DNA of 64,000 nucleotides from contig OZ252216.1 in assembly GCA_965248915.1 (NCBI GenBank), forward strand, positions 806,001 through 870,000. Reading direction: 5' to 3'. The notes under the pieces were generated by a model. That model was not told the DNA's origin, ran no database searches, and saw only the letters and a list, made by a program, of their open reading frames with translations. The position numbers and the translations under genes are program-made. Source of the stretch: CBDFLA01 sp965248915 (GTDB lineage: Bacteria > Pseudomonadota > Alphaproteobacteria > M2410). Positions 59,952-64,000 of this stretch are shown here, in pieces (within the stretch, counting starts at the first letter, position 1; each line of letters opens with the position of its first letter).

Positions 59952-61586
59952 TCAATTTGCAGAGACTTCTGTTTCATCGGAACCGCCGATTGTTGAGGTG
60001 ATGACGGGTAGGAGCTCTTCTAGTTCGTTTCTAAGATCCTGGCCATCTTCGTTTCCCAAGGCTCGAACAACTAGGTCGGTAAAGCTCTTCTTCTTCTGTC
60101 CCAGAAGAGTCGCGCAATGTGTCACCAGCTCCTTGTTGTCATATCGGGAAACAACTCCTACAAAGTCTTGAGATTCAATGAGACTCGCCAGTTCTTGCTT
60201 CACTTCGGAATAGATACTTGACGGATTCACTTCGGATGCCGATTCTTCATAGGCGTTTTGCAAATCAGCAAGGGTGCTCCCTTCAACAGTCAAACTACGC
60301 AGTTTCTCTACTATCCTCCGTTTGGATGCGCGAATGGAGTACTGTTCTAAACCTTGGTCAGCCAAATCAATCACACGTTGTTCCAATAAAGACTTCTTCT
60401 CCAATGTTTGGCTGGCATTGAATTGCAGTAGCTGGCAGATTTTTTCAAACACACTTGGCAATAGCAGTACATTCTCCATTTCTGTCACTGGTAACACATA
60501 GATTGCTTTCGATTGGAGATCTTGAACTTCAGAATCTGTTCTCCCATCGCGGTCGATTAGTCCAGCGCACGTTAGGTGATGGAGTTCAGGAATGGCCTGA
60601 AAAGCATTTGCCGATTGAATGACATTACTGCAACTGCCCATGGGGATGACGGTGAATTCAGTGTAGATTTCCCTGTAAATGTTTGCGTCAATACTGCCCC
60701 CGTCACCCTCAACGAAGAGAATATTTTTGCGGCTGCCGAGGATTTTGCTGAGAACGTCTTCTGGGATGATTTCGGACTCTGGAAGGTCGCGTAGGTTCCA
60801 GTTGGCACCGTCGAAATCACTCACAATGTACTTCTCGGCAGAAGTGCGTGATTTCGCAAACTCAAGATCGTGTGTAAGGTAAAGAAATGTGCAGTCATTC
60901 CGTTGTGTTTCAATTTTATCCCACAGTCTGTTTAACACCGCCTTGTGAACATGCAATTCTGGTTCGTCCACTATTACCAAACTGTTTTGTTTGACCAGCA
61001 GACATTGACCAATCAAATACATCATAACTCGTTCGCCGTCGCTCAGGTCTGAGGCGTCGTACTGGGTTTCAGTGCCGGGCACTTCAACTGTTATGGTACT
61101 TCCACCAATATTAAGTTTCCGATGTGGAAGAATGCTCGACCAAATGTCTCGAAGGACGTCCAATCGGGTCTCCGGTGCGATAGCCGTCTGATCGATTCGG
61201 TGAGATTGTCTGTGTCGAGTTGATAGCTCAAACTCTTCAGAATACAGTGTTTGTATCAGTCGGTCGAAGTCCGAGATTAGAGCCGTTGCCGGTTTGTTGC
61301 CCCACCGATTTCTTCTATTTCTAGTAGTTGGATGACCATACATGAAATTGTTATGTGCGGTCGCATAGGCAATAGGGCTTTGATTGGGATTGAGGACCAG
61401 TGACCTGTGCGCACCAATTCTGTGAACTGTTTCCAAACTATTCAACTGATGTTCGATGTGTGCGCCTAGCCGTGTCTTTCCAGAGCCGTTGGCTCCGAGG
61501 AAGACCATCGTACCAGGATTATCGATTGAAAAAGAGCGCGCTTCGCTTGGAGTTGGGATTGAGAAGTTAAAGACACTATTCGGCAT
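59952..61586 (-). CDS. AAA ATPase-TOPRIM (DUF4435) protein, PARIS-like
   Basis: 544 residues. The first half is an ABC/SMC-type ATPase: Walker A GANGSGKT (31-38), signature LSDGERV (181-187), Walker B LVIVDEPE (203-210) and H-loop LTHD (237-240). From about 285 there is a TOPRIM-like DUF4435 domain: FVEGD (291-295), LIDRDGR (343-349) and TEMENVLLLP (368-377). ATPase AriA plus DUF4435 protein AriB make the PARIS anti-phage system, and fused versions are known; this single chain resembles such a fusion. It could also be an OLD-type nuclease. It is an orphan between core genes, which suits a defence gene. Confidence 0.8.
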   Translation of the reverse strand: MPNSVFNFSIPTPSEARSFSIDNPGTMVFLGANGSGKTRLGAHIEHQLNSLETVHRIGAHRSLVLNPNQSPIAYATAHNNFMYGHPTTRNRRNRWGNKPATALISDFDRLIQTLYSEEFELSTRHRQSHRIDQTAIAPETRLDVLRDIWSSILPHRKLNIGGSTITVEVPGTETQYDASDLSDGERVMMYLIGQCLLVKQNSLVIVDEPELHVHKAVLNRLWDKIETQRNDCTFLYLTHDLEFAKSRTSAEKYIVSDFDGANWNLRDLPESEIIPEDVLSKILGSRKNILFVEGDGGSIDANIYREIYTEFTVIPMGSCSNVIQSANAFQAIPELHHLTCAGLIDRDGRTDSEVQDLQSKAIYVLPVTEMENVLLLPSVFEKICQLLQFNASQTLEKKSLLEQRVIDLADQGLEQYSIRASKRRIVEKLRSLTVEGSTLADLQNAYEESASEVNPSSIYSEVKQELASLIESQDFVGVVSRYDNKELVTHCATLLGQKKKSFTDLVVRALGNEDGQDLRNELEELLPVITSTIGGSDETEVSAN

Positions 61587-61721
61587 ACTCTCTCTTCCTA
61601 AGTGCTAGTCGATTCCAATTTGGAAGTGCCAACGGCATGTATGAGACGCCGGTACCGATTTCAAGGTCAAATCGCGAAATTGCATAGGTGCGATTACTTT
61701 GGCCAGGCAAAAAGACGTTAC

Positions 61722-62144
61722 TCAACCTTCTTCAACCTTCCCGCTTCTGAGTTTCTTGATGTTTCCCCGCCGGGTCTTGTTGTCCATGCGGCGTTTTTTG
61801 GCGGCACGCGACGGTTTGGTCGGGCGGCGCGGCGCTTGCACTTCGGTGGCGCGCTGCAGGAGATCGACCAACCTTTTCACCGCATCTTCCCGGTTTTGCG
61901 GTTGAGTGCGAAAGCGAGCCGCCGTGATCACGATGACCCCGTCCCGCGTCAACCTGCGCCCGGCCAATCGTTCCGCGCGCTCTTTCACAGCTTCCGGCAG
62001 AGACGGGCTGTTGCGAATGTCAAAACGCAACTGCACGGCGGAAGAGACCTTATTGACGTTTTGCCCGCCGGGCCCGCCCGCGCGGATAAACGTCTCTTCG
62101 ATCTCGGCGTCGTCGATGCGAATGGTGTCAGTGATCTCGATCAT
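61722..62144 (-). CDS. arfB: Alternative ribosome-rescue factor ArfB (YaeJ)
   Basis: 140 residues. The catalytic GGQ (26-28) lies in FIRAGGPGGQNVNKVSSAVQ, which hydrolyses peptidyl-tRNA. The basic C-terminal tail (RAAKKRRMDNKTRRGNIKKL then RSGK) enters the mRNA channel of stalled ribosomes, as in ArfB/ICT1. It lacks the codon-recognition domains of RF1/RF2, as expected. It is a single gene between the AAA-TOPRIM gene and an unknown membrane protein gene. It is likely the core gene in this accessory stretch. Confidence 0.95.
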   Translation of the reverse strand: MIEITDTIRIDDAEIEETFIRAGGPGGQNVNKVSSAVQLRFDIRNSPSLPEAVKERAERLAGRRLTRDGVIVITAARFRTQPQNREDAVKRLVDLLQRATEVQAPRRPTKPSRAAKKRRMDNKTRRGNIKKLRSGKVEEG

Positions 62145-62258
62145 GAGGCGTAGTGTAGACGATCGCGTTGCAACAGCAATGGTAGGAAAATCAACTAAAA
62201 CGCCAAGACTTGATTGAGATGTAGGAACAGTCTTTGTTCCGGAGGCTGCGCGTCGGTT

Positions 62259-63308
62259 TCAGAACGTGTGAACTTCAGTTTCGAAGTCCTCAGCAGCCCC
62301 TCCACTCTCCGTGTCATTTTGTGAAATTGGCTTCCAGTTGATTGTTGGAACAAAACTGTCTCCTTCACCTTTCGGATGCTGCAAGTCACGCAACAACTTC
62401 CACTCCCAGCTGATTCGAAAGAAGTCCTCCCAGTCAAGGCTACCGGGGCTGTCCTGGAAGAATCTCTTTGGTACCATTAGTTCTTCAATGATCGATTGTT
62501 CGTTCTTTGCTGTTCGCATATGAGAGCGGAAAATAATACACTTGTTCTTGTGGGCCTTAGTCAAGACCTCGTCTTTCAACGCGAGGCTGTCCTTTACACG
62601 GGGGTCATTTTTGCCAATGAGCTCTCTTCGTCCTTTCTTGTTTCCAGACTTCGGATACTTGAGTTTTTGAAATGGAACCACGCCCGGATGGTCTGAATCG
62701 TAAATCGTGCCCACCTGCGACCAGGGGAGAATGTAAGCAAATCCAGTACCACCCTCAATGACAACACCCGGTTCACCACAGCTAATTCTGCGCTGCCCGC
62801 ATCCTGGCCGGATAGCACGTACTTTAAACTTCCTTGCCGTGATCGATTTTTTCGCGTGTTGGCCGCGACGACGCAGGTAGTCGTAAGAAATCTGCAGGAA
62901 TAGAAATGCGATCGTGGATGCTATCAGGGCAACTTCATATTCTTGTGAAAAGAGAATGGTCTCGATCCATTCCCTTGTCGACTGGTCTGCGTTTGCTCGA
63001 TCTAATAGAAACCGAACCAATACTGACAGGTCATCGAACCAACTAAATGAATTCAGTACCAAGCTCACAATCGCTACGAATGCCGAAATTCGTTTTAGGA
63101 CTCCAATCGTATCTTTCATCGGTTCCGAAAAGAGACTGAAATCACTGTCCTTGTATTGCCCCCAACCGGAGGACGACATCGTGAACCCCAAGCCTCGCGA
63201 AGGTTTCCAAGGCGCGAAGGTATTGTGATCTTCCAGTGCTGCAAAACTGCGTCGTCGCCTAGGCCACGTCCTAATTCGTCGGCTTCGATCCCCCATATCT
63301 TCCCCCAT
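62259..63308 (-). CDS. Two-TM membrane protein of unknown function
   Basis: Up to 349 residues; the ATG at 63179 (MSSSGWGQYK) may be the true start because the first 43 residues are basic and look non-structural. Two TM helices (about 72-89 and 125-141 of the long form) flank a short loop. A cytosolic domain of about 200 residues follows with CGEPGVVIEGGTGFAYILPW and FFRISWEWKLLRDLQHPKGE. No family is recognised. Codon use and lower GC resemble the PARIS-like gene nearby more than the core genes. It may be another accessory or defence gene. Confidence 0.6.
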   Translation of the reverse strand: MGEDMGDRSRRIRTWPRRRRSFAALEDHNTFAPWKPSRGLGFTMSSSGWGQYKDSDFSLFSEPMKDTIGVLKRISAFVAIVSLVLNSFSWFDDLSVLVRFLLDRANADQSTREWIETILFSQEYEVALIASTIAFLFLQISYDYLRRRGQHAKKSITARKFKVRAIRPGCGQRRISCGEPGVVIEGGTGFAYILPWSQVGTIYDSDHPGVVPFQKLKYPKSGNKKGRRELIGKNDPRVKDSLALKDEVLTKAHKNKCIIFRSHMRTAKNEQSIIEELMVPKRFFQDSPGSLDWEDFFRISWEWKLLRDLQHPKGEGDSFVPTINWKPISQNDTESGGAAEDFETEVHTF

Positions 63309-63394
63309 TGGCCCAAATCAGAAAGGCCATGAAGGGTATGTGGAATTGCGCGTTGTGTAAACCACTACCTTAAGGAGAGCGGGGTTGTCCCCCC

Positions 63395-64000
63395 TTACTT
63401 CCGTCGCTTGCGATGGTATCCTTTGCCACTCTTGCCGCCTTTACTGCTTTTTCCGCGGTAGTCGGATCGGTCATTTCGCGGTTCTTTCTTGCCGGGCTTA
63501 GGTTCGCTCAAAAGTTCAAAAATGAGGCCGCCGGTAACAGGCGTTGCTTCTTCGAGGCGTACCCGCACAGGATCGCCCAAGCGGAAGCGGGCGCCCGTGC
63601 CTTCGCCAATGAGCGCGTGATGTTTTTCAGAGTGATAGAAGCGCTCCGTGCGCCCGACCCGACGCATGGGTACGAGCCCGTCAGCGCCCGTTTCATTGAG
63701 CCGCACAAACAGACCGAAGCGGGTGACCCCGGCGATGCGACCCTGGAACTCTGCTCCGATCTGTTCTTGTAGGAAGACAGCCATATAGCGATCGTCAGAT
63801 TCACGCTCTGCCGCCATGGCACGTCGCTCATGGTTGGATATTTCTTCGCCGATGTCGTGCAAAGCAGAGATCTCTTCGTCGGTCAGCCCGCCATCACCGA
63901 GCTTGCAGGCACGGATCAAGGCCCGGTGCACGATCAAATCCGCATAGCGCCGGATCGGTGAGGTGAAATGCGCATAGCGTTCCAGATTGAGGCCAAAGTG
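63395..64000 (-). CDS. rnr: Ribonuclease R, C-terminal part (gene continues beyond window)
   Basis: The minus strand is open from the window edge to a stop at 63395. It shows the RNB-domain end signature HFTSPIRRYADLIVHR, followed by a helical segment, an S1 RNA-binding domain (GAEFQGRIAGVTRFGLFVRL through VPMRRVGRTERFYHS) and a Lys/Arg-rich tail (GKSSKGGKSGKGYHRKRRK). RNase R is a 3'-5' exoribonuclease that removes structured RNA. The start and catalytic aspartates are outside the window. Confidence 0.93.
   Translation of the reverse strand, partial: HFGLNLERYAHFTSPIRRYADLIVHRALIRACKLGDGGLTDEEISALHDIGEEISNHERRAMAAERESDDRYMAVFLQEQIGAEFQGRIAGVTRFGLFVRLNETGADGLVPMRRVGRTERFYHSEKHHALIGEGTGARFRLGDPVRVRLEEATPVTGGLIFELLSEPKPGKKEPRNDRSDYRGKSSKGGKSGKGYHRKRRK

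Noticed and set aside
1..64000. tRNA, rRNA or CRISPR elements
   Set aside because: No cloverleaf, rRNA segment or regularly spaced repeat array was recognised on reading either strand; a dedicated RNA search could not be run.

Overview
The window is chromosomal DNA from an alphaproteobacterium, probably of the Hyphomicrobiales/Rhodobiaceae type. This is inferred from gene content and has not been tested by phylogeny. The supporting signs are the order ccmI-ccmE-ccmF-ccmH-degP-response regulator-histidine kinase-glnE, adjacent divK and pleD, an EipB (DUF1849) protein, a DUF3572 protein, a DinB with an N-terminal zinc ribbon and a PleC-like kinase. No tRNA, rRNA or CRISPR array was seen. Genes are densely packed, with many 1-4 bp stop/start overlaps.

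Region 1 (1-13.5 kb) is core: the end of an Hsp70-like gene, a DUF938 methyltransferase, cytochrome c maturation genes (ccmI, ccmE, ccmF, ccmH) with an antisense YafK-like L,D-transpeptidase between ccmF and ccmH, a DegP protease, an OmpR-type two-component pair, an HU protein with a clear terminator, and glnE. Region 2 (13.6-20.4 kb) has a tightly coupled cassette of two phytoene-desaturase-like FAD oxidoreductases plus a GcvT-like folate protein. After it come a secreted EF-hand protein and an ECF sigma / anti-sigma / periplasmic metal-sensor operon. Region 3 (20.4-29.7 kb) has a large PleC-like hybrid of sensor and PAS domains, an exported M20 peptidase, a MarR regulator with two acyl-CoA dehydrogenases, pyroglutamyl peptidase and a Tat-exported PhoX-like phosphatase.

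Region 4 (29,828-38,524) is a genomic island inserted in the 5' end of dusA. It is bounded by perfect 35-bp direct repeats. The displaced native dusA start lies at the left end, and dusA is rebuilt in frame at the right end. The cargo is a lipoprotein, a 1,096-residue exported alpha/beta hydrolase with VWD and Ig-like domains, and a HipBA toxin-antitoxin pair with a perfect palindromic operator. Between them lie three decayed IS3-family transposase remnants and a truncated tyrosine integrase, so the island looks fixed in place.

Region 5 (38.5-59.9 kb) returns to mostly core genes: dusA, a class III cyclase, a PhyH dioxygenase, a copper/silver Cus-type efflux operon (including a CusB-CusF fusion), HIT, FemAB-like, GDPD, RidA, EipB, DinB, ROK kinase, HAD, DUF3572, DivK, PleD, L33, two tandem Nudix hydrolases, a DUF4336 protein and an orphan HExxH protein. 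Region 6 (59.9-64 kb) has accessory genes among housekeeping ones. A single-chain AAA ATPase-TOPRIM (DUF4435) protein resembling a fused form of the PARIS anti-phage system and an unrecognised two-TM protein sit around arfB, just before the 3' end of rnr (RNase R).

The strongest leads are the dusA island and its unusual exported hydrolase, the PARIS-like fused protein, and the FAD-FAD-GcvT cassette of unknown substrate.
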